Shown here in pieces: positions 47,377 to 56,969 of a stretch of DNA of 56,969 nucleotides. The stretch covers positions 1 to 56,969 of the forward strand of contig JAOPGA020001460.1 of the NCBI GenBank assembly GCA_026419775.2, read 5' to 3'. How positions within the stretch are numbered: the stretch's first letter is position 1; the number at the start of each line of letters is the position of its first letter. The translations under genes and the position numbers were made by a program. The DNA comes from Acrasis kona. Its lineage: Eukaryota > Heterolobosea > Eutetramitea > Acrasida > Acrasidae. The notes under the pieces were generated by a model. That model was not told where the DNA came from, searched no databases, and worked only from the letters and a program-made list of their open reading frames with translations.

Positions 47377-49058
47377 TTAATCAATTTCTGTCAAATATTT
47401 ATTAGTCAATTTTGTCTCAGTTATAAAAGAAGGCAGCTCTTTGATTTTGTCAGTCTGTTCCGAACCTGTTATATCAATTTCTTTCAATGACAACTCGGAG
47501 GATTGTATAACGTCCTTTGTTATGATCGGTGATTCTGAGACAAATGACGCTTGGGTAGTTACAACGTTATCACTACTGCTCAATTCCTCTACAAAGAGTG
47601 GTGTCTCATCTTTTGTATTCTCGTCCATCCTTTCCTCGTCCTGTTTCTTCGGCTCTTCTTCCTCCACTTCTACCGCCGGTGGCTCTGGGTAACTAAATGT
47701 CTGTACTTGTGGCTTATAGTCTACCATCAAAGTCACAACCAATTCATGTTTATTCTTATCAAATTTTGCATTACCAGCGTCATCAAATACTTTGAAGGGT
47801 AGATTAATACTTAATTGGTATTCAGAATGACTCAAATAAATCTTTTGTTGAGTAATATCCAAATCGATACCCTTTGCTGAATCTAACGTAGGTAAGCTAA
47901 TCTTCACAACAAGTGATTTTGGAATTCCCAATGGCTTTGTCTTCATCCTCTCAAAAGTATAGTCTGAAAAGTCGAATTCACCACTGTGAATGATCTTATA
48001 TTCAGGAGTCCTTACTGTAGCTTTACTACCTAGCTCAGTAATTAGATTCTTATTACTGTTCTTGTCTGGTACGCTCATTTTAATGTTAGATTGCTCTTCT
48101 TTCGGTTTAATGTTGTTCAAGCTATCCATTGTCTTTGATAAAATGTCATCTTTTTGGTCCTTTGCTTTGGGTTTATTGGTAGAAGGTGATTTGATGTGGT
48201 CAATCTTTTGTTCGCTACTCTTATTTGCTGGTGAACCGTCCTCGTTTAGTGTGCGATAGGTTTGAGGAGAAATTGAGTCCTTACACTTGATTTTAAGAAC
48301 CTCATACTCTAATTTGTAATGTTAGACTAGAAATTAACAAGCAGTTACTTTACTTGAATCTAGCTTTAGCTTGTCTCGATTGTAAATCTGTTCTAAGCTC
48401 AAATCTACAATAATCTTCATGTATCTGGGATCAATAGTTCTTAAAACTGTTTCGGGGTGGAATGCAATATCAAACACCAAATAGCTATCGTCTTTCACAG
48501 GTTAATGATGATAGAGAAAATTAGATGTTACCTCTTCCTATTATTCTTTGTTCCTTCAGTGGGGCAAGGCTCAATGGGATGCTAATGCTGACGCCATCTA
48601 CGTCTTGTTAGTCAAAATTGATGTAGACACAAACTCTTTGGACCAGTTGCCTTCTTCTCTACTAGCTTATTTATTTTATCCGATTCACACACATTTACAA
48701 ATGCCATCTTATCTTTAATGTTCTTTTCTTTAACGTCCCTTTCGTCCAATATCACTTTGGTTTGAAAACAAAATGACTTTGAAATAATTAATAATTAAGT
48801 ACAAAATGTAATTACTGGAGTGGGGACAATAATTTGATGTGTATATGTTCCATTTGATCCAGTCTCTCTTTGTTCCCTTTCTAATTGTCTTAAATACTCT
48901 TCTTGCTCTTTGAGGTTGTTTGGATCACTAATTTCTTTTGCATACTCGTTTAAAAGATCGAGAAATTCTTTTTGTTTCATGCATTCTTGCAATCTTTTCG
49001 CTTCATCAGGTTGTAGTTTGAAATCTTCTTTATTATTAGAAGCATCAAAAGGATTCAT
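47377..49058 (-). CDS. DNAAF2: Dynein axonemal assembly factor 2 (Kintoun, PIH1 domain)
   Basis: Five exons on the minus strand: 49058-48816, 48776-48635, 48597-48532, 48491-48354 and 48308-47377; introns 39, 37, 40 and 45 nt. All phases agree and give 506 residues. Cytoplasmic co-chaperone (with HSP70/HSP90) that pre-assembles axonemal dynein arms. The N terminus (KEFLDLLNEYAKEISDPNN, then the VPTPSFCFQTKV splice) matches the Kintoun start; the PIH1 domain includes KMAFVNVCESDKI, ISIPLSLAPL and YLVFDIAFHPETVL; the C-terminal CS-like domain has SLPTLDSAKGIDLDITQQKI and LSINLPFKVFDDAGNAKFDK. Acidic tail. Conserved only in ciliated organisms, so it implies motile cilia or flagella. Confidence 0.87.
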
Positions 49059-49121
49059 ATTAAATGTTTGGTACCGGTTAGTTGAGCGCTAAAGTAGGAT
49101 TGTAAACTAAAACTTTACAGG
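49059..49121. promoter_or_regulatory. Divergent promoter between DNAAF2 and an axonemal-like gene
   Basis: 63 bp between two divergent start codons, with one cilium assembly gene on one side. Contains GGTACCGGTT (49068-49077). Any cilium-specific control element should be in here or in the 5' parts of both genes. Confidence 0.4.
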
Positions 49122-49665
49122 ATGACGAACAAGACTGTGAGGGAAGGGCAAGAGCCAACTCGTACTGGATCTACTGTAGCAATTATCAGAAGAAATGGAG
49201 AGCTCTTCGCAGTACCTCATAAGGTTAATAAAAATTCTCAAAGTTCTGCAAATCAGAACGATAAATTTTCTTCATCAACGTGAGATTTAGAACCATGCAC
49301 AACTAAAGTATTAGAACTTATAAGCAGCATTATGTTAAACCAATGTCTAAGGATTCTAATAAACCACTCGCTCCATATACTATGAACCATCAGAGGAGCA
49401 GGCTACCAGTTCATTTTGACCGAGAGCCAGATAAATACATTAGATTTTGCGCTGAAAGAAATATCTCGCATGACGTCAAGTGAGTTGCAACACTAAGGTT
49501 TACTAATAGATTAGAATAAAAGATGGTAGCAATTCAGACAGAACTAGATTTGTCACCACAAACAGATCTACATACACGGAGCATAGAGGTCCCCCTGTTG
49601 GATTTTCGAATACTGGAATTGTTGCTGAGAAAACCCAATGGGTGCACAAGAGACAAACAGATTGA
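49122..49665 (+). CDS. Probable axonemal microtubule-associated protein
   Basis: Exons 49122-49279, 49315-49479 and 49515-49665, introns of 35 nt each (donors GTGAG); phases match; 157 residues. Each exon alone is too short to stand out. The protein is basic, aromatic and Pro-rich with short motifs such as TTYKQHYVKP, PLAPYTMNHQRSRLPVHF, RFVTTNRSTYTEH and GFSNTGIVAE. The TTYxxxY/TYxEH-style, N/P/Y-rich, unstructured character is that of microtubule inner proteins and SAXO-like axonemal proteins. It is divergent from DNAAF2 with 63 bp between ATGs, supporting a cilium role by shared regulation. The family is not identified. Confidence 0.6.
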
Positions 49666-49783
49666 AGAGGAACTTTTCTAGCCATAATATATTGTAAAGT
49701 AAAATCCAATCGTCATACGGTTGGCTTCGTCAATTGTTGTGTTCAATAACGTCTTTTCCACCTTCAATATCCTTAATTCGAAC

Positions 49784-51169
49784 ATGCAGTTCCACGACTA
49801 TTCATACAAACACGGGAGCGGACCTGGCTCAGATGATGATAAGAAAAAAACTCTGTTCGTCAACATTCCCCCAGATCAGAATGAGAAAGAAAAGAAACCT
49901 AAGAAGAGAGGAAGACAGCCTAATTCTGCACGTGTGGAGATTACGAATCCTACCATAACCACTTCAAACGCGCCCCAAATACCAGACTCACCAACAGAAT
50001 TAGATGATGGAAAAAGAAGAAAGTTTAGGGCTACTTTTCCTATGGTATATCAATCTTCAATGTAAACAGATGTTAACAATCACCTAAAGGCTCGCATCAA
50101 GAAAATTATGCAGTTGGACGATGATGTTGGTAAAATAGCGGCCGCAGTGCCAGTGCTAGTGTCCAAGTGTTTAGAAATGTTTATAGGATCTCTAATAGAT
50201 AATGCAAAGGAAGTAACCAAGACGAAAGGTGCAAAGACAATGACACTACAACATCTAAAAGAGTGCATTGATGGAAATGAAAAATTTAACTTTTTAAAGG
50301 AGAAGGTGAAGGATATACCAATGAACTGGGCAGCTCCAGAACAACCCACCAAACCAAAACGGACAAGACAACCAAAGGCACCCAAGGATCCCAACGAACC
50401 CAAAGTACCAAAAAAGAGAGGAAGGAAAAAGAAGGTTGAAGAAAAGGAAGAAGAAGATGAAGAAGAGGATGAGGAGGATGAAGACGATGATGCCACTCCT
50501 CAACAGGCTGCTTTAATGAATACCTTTAGCTTCCAACCCAGCCTACAGTCTCCTAACCGAACACAGCCGCCTCCATTCCTAATGGGATCAAAGCCTCAAC
50601 CGACGTTCATGCCTCCACCTAGCTCACCAGGAATGAAAATACCAGAAGGATCTCCCATCAAGAGGAGAAAGCTTAGCATGGACAATGAAGAGGGTCAGAT
50701 GCAAGCAGCAGATCCACAAAAGAACATGATGAATACGTTTTCGTTCAACAGTCAACAATTACCATCATCACCGAAACTTTCACCAACTACTTTTAACCAA
50801 CAACAACCAGCTCAACCTCCTCAACAAATGATGTTTTTCGGTCCATCTTCGAACGCACGTAACCAGACCCAACCTGACACGCCCAGACCCAACACATCTC
50901 CTTTCTTCCCAACGACAGCCTCTCCCTCTTCAAGCATGATACAGCCACCGCAATTCAGCTTGCCAACATTCACATCAAGTCCTAATACTTCCTTACCTTC
51001 ATTCGCTCCGCCAGCTTTCCAAGGTCTAGGTAGCTCAATGATTAGTCCCCCACCAATGTTAGGATCCACTGGTGCTGCACCTCCACCTTTCTTAATGCCA
51101 CAGTTTTTGGAGAATAACAATAATAATGAAAACACAACCACGACCCAAAGTGATGTACACAATGAATAA
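49784..51169 (+). CDS. DRAP1: NC2-alpha / DRAP1-like histone-fold repressor
   Basis: Exons 49784-50044 and 50090-51169, 45-nt intron, phase 0; 446 residues. The splice restores FPMARIKKIMQ, almost the DRAP1 sequence, at about residue 84. The histone fold continues VGKIAAAVPVLVSKCLEMFI and KTMTLQHLKECIDGNEKFNF (about 85-165). NC2 (alpha with beta/DR1) binds TBP on DNA and blocks TFIIA/TFIIB. After the fold come an AT-hook-like KKRGRKKK, an acidic run of about 20 residues, and a long Pro/Ser/Gln/Asn-rich tail to the end; the human protein is only about 205 residues, so the tail is much extended. The N terminus is also disordered, with PKKRGRQP. Confidence 0.87.
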
Positions 51170-51204
51170 AATGTAATAACTTTATATACTTTTATGTTTG
51201 ATGG

Positions 51205-51520
51205 TTATTTGACTTGTTTAAAGCTGGTCTCTCCTGACTTTTCGTCCACTTCTTTTGTTTCTACCTTATCTACTCTTGATGGAGGATATCCCTTCTCTAG
51301 ATTTTTGATGAATTGCGATATTTTTTCGTTATCTCCTTGAGCTTCTCCTTCAACTGTGTTATGTTGTGTATTTCTTACAAATCCTGTTATTGATCCGAGT
51401 GATTTGGCCATATCTACGGTGTTAGCTCTAAAGCAGACCCCCTGGACTAGATAATAAGTAATTAGAATGCAAGACACTTCTCTTACCCTTGCCGAAGACT
51501 TGATATTGTATTCTGACCAT
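51205..51520 (-). CDS. Acylphosphatase
   Basis: Exons 51520-51487 and 51446-51205, 40-nt intron, phase 1; 91 residues, normal for the family. Hydrolyses acyl phosphates such as 1,3-bisphosphoglycerate. Splicing restores VFGKVQGVCFRANTVDMA, which holds the catalytic Arg in GVxFR; the catalytic Asn is in GFVRNTQHNTVEGEAQG. C-terminal SRVDKVETKEVDEKSG strand as usual. The frame upstream of ATG 51520 stays open and encodes a hydrophobic segment (ATAVGVALLLLQ) but has no ATG, so the cytosolic start is preferred. Confidence 0.88.
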
Positions 51521-51543
51521 TTTGTTAAAAATAGATTGGAACG

Positions 51544-51810
51544 ATGCTTGTAACAACAGGAGAGCAACACCAACAGCGGTAGCGACTTGGAAATTGTTTC
51601 CCGCAACTAGCAAGCAGACATTAACAACAATTGTTGAATCCTGCTACATTGATAATATCACGACGGTTTAGGGTCAGACTCAATCAAGAAGTCTACGGAA
51701 TTAGAGGATTTCCTAAACAAAAGGATCGGCATAAATCATACGCTCAGAAAAGGAGTTGGTTTCGTGTGAAGACATTCTATTGTATACGAACACAATCAAA
51801 TTGGAGTTAG
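51544..51810 (+). CDS. Candidate small basic protein gene
   Basis: Candidate exons 51544-51578 and 51672-51810 over a 93-nt intron (GTAGCG...GGTTTAG), phase 2, giving 57 residues. The second-exon frame is coding-like: LNQEVYGIRGFPKQKDRHKS and SYAQKRSWFRVKTFYCIRTQ, strongly basic, as in a small mitochondrial ribosomal or RNA-binding protein. The first exon is a weaker choice and the intron is longer than others here. It starts 23 bp from the acylphosphatase ATG on the other strand. Confidence 0.3.
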
Positions 51811-51826
51811 TTTATTAAACAAATCT

Positions 51827-53671
51827 TTATACAGCTTGGTTGTTCATTTCAATATCCATGTTTTCTGCCAACTTTTCAATAGCATATCTTATTTGTTCTT
51901 CTTTGACATTGTTTCCAGGTATTGGGAATGACCAACCAATGTGCTTTTTGCCACTATCAAACCGTTTGCAATCAACCCACCTACTAGCCTTAAGTGACAT
52001 ACCACTAGGCCATATCAGATCAAACATCTTTACATCTTGTTCTCTTCCGTCTCTCTTCAACACACCATTTGCTGCCGCACGTGCAGCCTCTGTTGCAGCT
52101 TCCATACATGCCACATCAGTTTTTGTTTGAACATAGTCGGAAGCAAGGAACAAATTATTAATTTCTGTTATTGCCTGTGGACGTTTGTTCCATGAACCAA
52201 CAGTGTTAATTAAAAGAGGTTCGTCGTTGCTGTCGACGCTTCTACCATCTTTATTGAATTTAATGTCAGGATCCATAAATACACTTGTTACAATGCTATT
52301 CATATCTTTAGGGAAAATATTTGGCAGATGTCGATGTAACTGATACCAGACCTCATCAATAATTTCTTGTTTGGAACATTTTGAAGCAGTCTTACCACCA
52401 CTAGGACCTTCTTTATAACCAGGAACGTTCCAATCGGATATATCAACGGAGAGGATGTCAATTGCGGTTCCATCACCAGTTTCGGATACTTTAATGTCAT
52501 CCCAGAATTGTTGTTGAGATATACTGGTAAGAGCCCAAGGAGAGTCAAAGTAACCAACATGACCACGGTTGAAGCCAATGTTTGATTTTGTGAAGAATTG
52601 AATGCCATTCATCCAGTCAACCCTTAGATCTTTGAGTTGAGATAAACTTGGTGCAGCCTGTGCAATCTCTTCAGTAACTAACTTTGACATTCTTTCAACA
52701 GGAACACCGCTCACATAGTGGTCGGCTGTGACTTTTATTAATTGATTCTTTTCGTTTAACACATTAACACATTGTATCTGGTTGTCTTTTTTATTGTAAT
52801 CAAAGGACATGACAGTATGAAGAGGATGGAACTTTACATTGTATTTTTCTTTTAAATGTTTTACCATTGGCGATAACCATTTCTCATTTGTAGGTCCGTT
52901 TAAAAGTCTGTCCAAATGATTGCTGGCTGTGCTCTGAAGGAGACGAATAAATGTTCTCCCGATTGTCTTCAAACTGGCACTTTGTGCTTTCGCAGCCACA
53001 ATGTTTCTGGTCAAACCAATCACGAGATACTTTGCATATTGCTCAGAGAGTTTGTCTGCGTTCATGAAATCCCAGTAGCTAAGTTGATCGTATTCAGTAT
53101 CCCATCTCCTTTCACATGTGGTCGCCATCACAGTGATCCTTTCGGCGAAATAAAGGAATTCTGACATTGACACATTTAGTGTTTTAAAGTGTACAATTTC
53201 CTTCAAGTCTTGCAGAAGCTCGCTTGTTGAATGAGGTCTGTGTGTGGGAAACACCCAAGGGTCTTTGCCATCTCTGGCGAGCATGTCAAAGTCAGCATGT
53301 ACCAAATTATCTAACACACTTTTGTTTGTGCCAAAAGGTACTCGAGAGAACATATCGTCCATGTGGGCATAAAAACCTGGGAAAAATCTGAAACCCTAAT
53401 TTTTGTGAAACAATATAAATTTTGTACAAACATGTTCTCCGTATAAATCAGTTCTACCCTGCTTTCCTGACCCAAATACGGGTATGCTTCTTGCTTTTCC
53501 TCCAAAAACTTCCTGACGATCATAGACTTCAACTTGGTAGCCCCTCTGTGCGAGTTCCAACGCTGCGCTCAGCCCACCGACTCCTCCACCAAGTACGGCG
53601 ACTGTTTTATGGTCTGCGCAAACAATTGAGCTCACACAGATCAATATTGACAACAGGAAAAGGGGTGTCAT
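51827..53671 (-). CDS. Secreted/ER FAD-dependent amine oxidase-like protein
   Basis: Exons 53671-53432 and 53395-51827, 36-nt intron, phase 0; 602 residues. Flavin oxidoreductase of the phytoene desaturase / hydroxysqualene dehydroxylase type. A signal peptide (LFLLSILICVSSIVCA) precedes the dinucleotide-binding TVAVLGGGVGGLSAALELAQ and YDRQEVFGGKARS. The splice restores GEHGFRFFPGFYAHMDDMF, typical of the hydroxysqualene dehydroxylase-like group. The second FAD motif near the end reads NNLFLASDYVQTKTDVACME with AATEAARAAANGVL. A signal peptide is unusual for this enzyme group, so substrate and compartment are open. The frame is intact. Confidence 0.8.
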
Positions 53672-54825
53672 CGTTTGTGGTCAATCAATTTATGTCAACC
53701 CAGGTTCGTCCTTGTGGCAGTGCAACAACATGAGAAGGAGATAAAAAAGTAGTTATTCTTTTGGTGCAACATCATATGCTTCAAATGTCGGGTAATTAGA
53801 TAATAATTGTTGTTCGTGGATGGATCACCATCCAAAAACCAGTTTAATTGTACATATATTACATTGAAGCTTCTTGCAAAGTAAGGCCTCTATCCCTGCG
53901 GCATAAAGAACCTAAAGGGCTTGACGGTAAACTCCCACAAAGTAACGATGGTGCAAAAAGGTCTCTAGTTAATATCGTCTTTTGTGTAACAACTGTATTA
54001 TTTAAAAGTAGCTTCTCTATCCTTATGCTCAGTTCCATTTGGACACTTCTCAATTCATCTACCTTTGGGCTTTGCATTTGCATTGTTTTATTGTTGAGCA
54101 CAAACCCTGAAGGCAAATTCAATCATGATTTAAAAACACACAACCTGAATATATGGGGGAATAATCTTCCTGTTAGAAATTGGACCCATACAATAAAGGA
54201 TTTGTATAACAAACCGGCTAATTGATCTCCAAATATGAATTACCCATTCAACCGCTATATTCCGGACTCTCCTTTATCGATAATTTTAGAATTTCTAATA
54301 CTCCTTAATCCCTCTCGATATCCGGGCTGTTTTTTTATATTAAAACTCCTGCTAGTTGATACCAACCTTAACTAAAGAAATACAACCTATTAAGTGGGGG
54401 AACAGAAGAGTACACAGAATTGTGTCGTGTAAGGCGTTTTCAAAACTATGAATACACACTAACATAATCACATTCTATGATAAAGTGACTATTACATACC
54501 AACCTAACCAGCACTTTTAAAACAACAAATCATCAATAAGAGGAATAAACATTCATCAGGGAAATTTACTACTCAACGTAAAACTCGAACCTATGGAAAG
54601 TTGCCCATTACAGATTAAGTTAAATTCAAATAACCATTTTTTAAATTACAGATATACCAATTATAAATAAGCTTAATTCAATTCGTAAATATAATGAAGT
54701 ACCGTGTTCTAGAAAAAGTTTAGTTTTTTATTGATAGAATAGTTCAATTTTGCACGCGCCCATAAAAGGGTGTGTAATTTAATCAAATTATCATTAAGAT
54801 AAAAAAAACAAGATTTATAGTTATA
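53672..54825. other. Long AT-rich spacer with ambiguous ORFs
   Basis: About 1.15 kb. From 53848 to 54225 both strands are open without an ATG (plus 125 codons; minus about 88 codons at 54122-53859, coiled-coil-like VDELRSVQMELSIRIEKLL). One may be an exon or a decayed gene; I cannot choose. From 54240 to 54825 the DNA is AT-rich with no coding sign and leads into tRNA-Ala. Confidence 0.35.
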
Positions 54826-54910
54826 GGGCGTGTAACTCAGTTGGTCATCAATGATATAGAGTGCTTGCTTAGCATGCAAGAAGTCTCCGGTTCAATTCCG
54901 GACTCGTCCA
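54826..54910 (+). tRNA. tRNA-Ala (AGC) with enlarged D-loop
   Basis: Cloverleaf: acceptor GGGCGTG/CTCGTCC with one T-T mismatch at pair 6-67 and the alanine identity pair G3:U70; D stem ACTC/GAGT (54835-54838 with 54859-54862); anticodon stem CTTGC/GCAAG with loop TTAGCAT, anticodon AGC; T arm TCCGG-TTCAATT-CCGGA; discriminator A at 54910; TTTT at 54912-54915. The D-loop is 20 nt (54839-54858) instead of 8-9. The extra bases (about TCATCAATGATA, 12 nt) follow the conserved GG and can form a tiny hairpin. Removing 12 nt would leave a standard D-loop. The identity elements and Pol III stop suggest a functional gene. Confidence 0.87.
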
Positions 54911-55365
54911 ATTTTCCTCTCTAATAAATTTTAAGTCCGCACTAACATTTTTAAAACAAATTACTGAGAAGGGATTGCAACACATCGAACGGTCTAAATG
55001 GAAAGTTTCCTTATGTCTATATTGTTGAGATTTTACGGAGCGCAGAGGCTTGAGAACTATGAACTGCTTGTTGAATATTCAACATGTGTCCATACTTGCA
55101 TATCTAAGTAATTCGAATTAGTGTTCACTTGAAGTCTATACAAGGATACATCCATTAGAGAATATTTATGGATGACACAACAATCACTGAAAGACACTAA
55201 TAAAAAGTCTACCTCCACAAATCATTTTCTTTTCAATAATGGTATTTCAATATTTATTTTACAAAGTATTTATATGCAATACGAGCCAAAAAGTCATATG
55301 CGAAGGGATCTCCATGATACAAAAAGAACCAACCAATTTTGTTTATTGTGTGATCCACAGTAATT
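54911..55365. other. AT-rich spacer
   Basis: About 455 bp between tRNA-Ala and the hAT-related repeats. No gene, fold or repeat was seen. Confidence 0.4.
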
Positions 55366-55490
55366 TCCGATAGGGGTCTTATCGGTAGTGGCCGGTAATC
55401 CGATAGGAAAATTATCGGCTAACGGGCCTTCTCCGGCAAAAATTATCGGATTTTGTAAGATATCAAAAAGATATCGGTCCCATCCGATAA
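55366..55490. repeat. Clustered CCGAT/ATCGG motifs, probable hAT end
   Basis: Seven copies of CCGAT or its complement ATCGG within 125 bp, some arranged as CCGATA...TATCGG inverted pairs (for example 55368-55385 and 55400-55417). Short motif clusters just inside the ends are typical transposase-binding subterminal repeats of hAT elements. It sits downstream of the transposase gene, where the element's end is expected. Confidence 0.5.
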
Positions 55491-55508
55491 CATCTGATAA
55501 TAAAGAGG

Positions 55509-55596
55509 TGGAGAGAATATGGCGCATGAAGTATGTAAATGCCTCACCAATAATGACTGCAAGAACAAAATATTGGCTGTTACTTGTGATAACGCA
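55509..55596 (+). repeat. Inverted 88-bp copy of transposase coding sequence
   Basis: 86 of 88 bases match the reverse complement of 56847-56934, which lies in the coding region of the hAT gene. Here the sequence is in plus orientation and still encodes the same stretch (NMAHEVCKCLTNNDCKNKIL) with one changed residue. It is therefore a piece of a second hAT copy or an internal rearrangement, forming an inverted repeat about 1.25 kb apart. Confidence 0.85.
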
Positions 55597-55684
55597 TTTG
55601 TTTCAAGCTCAGACACACAAGCAACAACAAGAACACGTGACAACACACGCCGTGACTACAAAACAACATTGATCAAATCTTCGT

Positions 55685-56969
55685 TTATTCATTAATAATC
55701 CATGATCTGAGGGAAATCAAGGTTTTCATTGTTTCCGCGTGAAGAGAAAACCTTCTATGACCAAGTACATCTCTTCCGCTACTGAAGCAGCGCTCTACAG
55801 AAACTGAGGCACAAGGTATGGCCAAATAATCGCGAGCAACGCGAGCCATGACTGGATATTCCGTCTGGTGATCTCTCCACCATTGGAGAATGTTGCATTC
55901 CTCTGGAAGATCGAGATAATTTGAGTCAAAATATCGATCAACGTCACTTGTTTTAAATGATGCTTTTTGTCTGTTTGCAAGCATTTTGCTAAGAAGTCCT
56001 TTTGGCTCTGTTGTATTCACAGCCTGATCAGATTCTTGTGGGTACATCTTCTTTAATTTGTTCTTTAAGTGTGACTTGATATCATTGACATCGTCTTCAT
56101 GACAGACTTGTTCAATTAAACTCATCTTGAATCTTGGGTCAAGGGAGGCTGCAATAAAATAGGTGTCATTCGCATCCATTCCATCATAGTACTTTTCAAT
56201 GTGAATACCCAACTTTCACAGCTGAAATAATTCTGTGATCAAAATCTTTGTACTCTTTTTCTTGATCTTTGATATCAGAAAGATGATCACACAATGCATA
56301 ATAAATTGGCAGGCTCATAGTAATCTGGGGATCATTTTTAGACACTATGCATGTAAATTCATCAAATTTTTCAAATACTTGTTTGATTTGTCTTAAATAT
56401 GACCACTCATCCTGTGACATTTCAAACACATCAAGGCTACACACACTGACATATTCGTTGTATTCATCAATAAGATCAAGAGCGTTGCAAATCATACGAT
56501 ATGTAGAGTTCCACCTGATTTTGATGTCATACTGGATGTGTTTAATAGATGTGTTGTGAATTTGACAAATTCTAGACCACTTGTCAAATCTCTGCGGACT
56601 ACGGTTACAGTGTATAGATACCGAACGGATCTTAAGAATGGGACTGATGTCGTAGTCACTTGGGTCATATTTCTCCTTCTTTGCAAGCGTATCGGCTTCC
56701 TCAATTGTTCCTGTATTTAGCTCCTTGAGTATGGTTTTGCACACAAGATTTAGAACATGGCCAAGGCATCGAATGAATGAATCAGCGTCCATCCTAGATT
56801 CTGGCAGCTTTTCTTTAATGCGACCAATCATGTTTTCATTGTTCATTGCATTATCACAAGTAACAGCCAATATTTTGTTCTTGCAGTCATAATTGGTGAG
56901 GCATTTACATACTTCATGCGCCATATTCTCTCCAGTATGAGCGCCGTTGAGTTTCACAAAATCCAATAT
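55685..56969 (-). pseudogene. hAT-family transposase, frameshifted and cut by the right edge
   Basis: The minus strand encodes a hAT transposase in two frames: from the window edge to about 56200 and from about 56212 to 55685. The first has NKILAVTCDNAMNNENMIGR (catalytic Asp region), the DIKIRWNSTY Arg-Trp motif and a helical core. The second holds ASLDPRFKMSLIEQ and the C-terminal dimerisation domain (ARDYLAIPCASVSVERCFSS, then LHAETMKTLISLRSWI). The frame shifts by one base near 56205-56212 (an extra G fits), so this copy is probably dead, unless repaired or supplied in trans. The N-terminal zinc finger lies beyond the window. Confidence 0.88.

Noticed and set aside
48795-49058. Independent 87-residue protein
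   Set aside because: It is the first exon of DNAAF2; the splice restores the Kintoun N terminus.
53848-54225. Opposed open frames in the spacer before tRNA-Ala
   Set aside because: Neither has an ATG and both overlap; cannot decide that either is real.
1-56969. CRISPR array, rRNA genes, viral or prophage region, operon structure
   Set aside because: No regularly spaced repeats, rRNA, capsid or polymerase genes; genes have spliceosomal introns and separate AATAAA ends.

Overview
The window is nuclear DNA from a small-genome protist. Genes are packed at about one per 1.1 kb on both strands. Introns are very short (mostly 35-48 nt, GT-AG), many stop codons are followed at once by AATAAA, and the standard genetic code fits every gene. 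The mix of genes (F-box fusions, PH/beta-helix protein, RWP-RK, nicastrin, GATOR2, cilium assembly factors, fungal-type GH78, a hAT element) suggests a heterolobosean amoeba such as Acrasis or Naegleria. That assignment is an inference from gene content, not a database match.

Layout, left to right. 1-11 kb: an adenylate kinase 8-like gene cut by the left edge, a spacer with tRNA-His, a small secreted protein, a multi-TM protein, MIOS (GATOR2), a small acidic/basic protein, a mitochondrial-type membrane protein and sphingosine kinase. 11-20 kb: nicastrin, a PH-domain/beta-helix protein, a retroposed fragment with target-site duplication, a C2-like gene with an ATGA-overlapping spliced uORF, and an alpha/beta hydrolase lacking its nucleophile. 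20-31 kb: a PARP-fold protein, GH78 rhamnosidase, CDC7 kinase, a subtilisin, AIM24 and a glycine-zipper repeat protein. 31-41 kb: GatB back to back with a glutaredoxin-like gene, an F-box/cyclophilin/CaaX fusion, a paralogue of the multi-TM protein, an RWP-RK protein, a formin FH2 protein with a signal peptide, and a second CaaX protein. 41-54 kb: YdeI-family, ankyrin and TPR/F-box/trefoil proteins, L-rhamnose mutarotase, a gene with an in-frame UAG, WDR54, DNAAF2/Kintoun, a probable axonemal protein, NC2-alpha, acylphosphatase and an FAD oxidoreductase. 54-57 kb: an AT-rich spacer, tRNA-Ala and a broken hAT transposon.

Functional links: AK8, DNAAF2 and the axonemal-like gene that shares DNAAF2's 63-bp divergent promoter imply that a motile cilium can be built. 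GH78 plus rhamnose mutarotase suggest rhamnose scavenging from polysaccharide. MIOS points to TORC1 nutrient sensing.

The most unusual signal is that both tRNA genes seen (His-GTG and Ala-AGC) are otherwise canonical but carry about 10-12 extra bases in the D-loop. Exon joins were inferred by eye from splice signals and reading-frame continuity. Single-exon boundaries are firm; the multi-exon models need transcript support.
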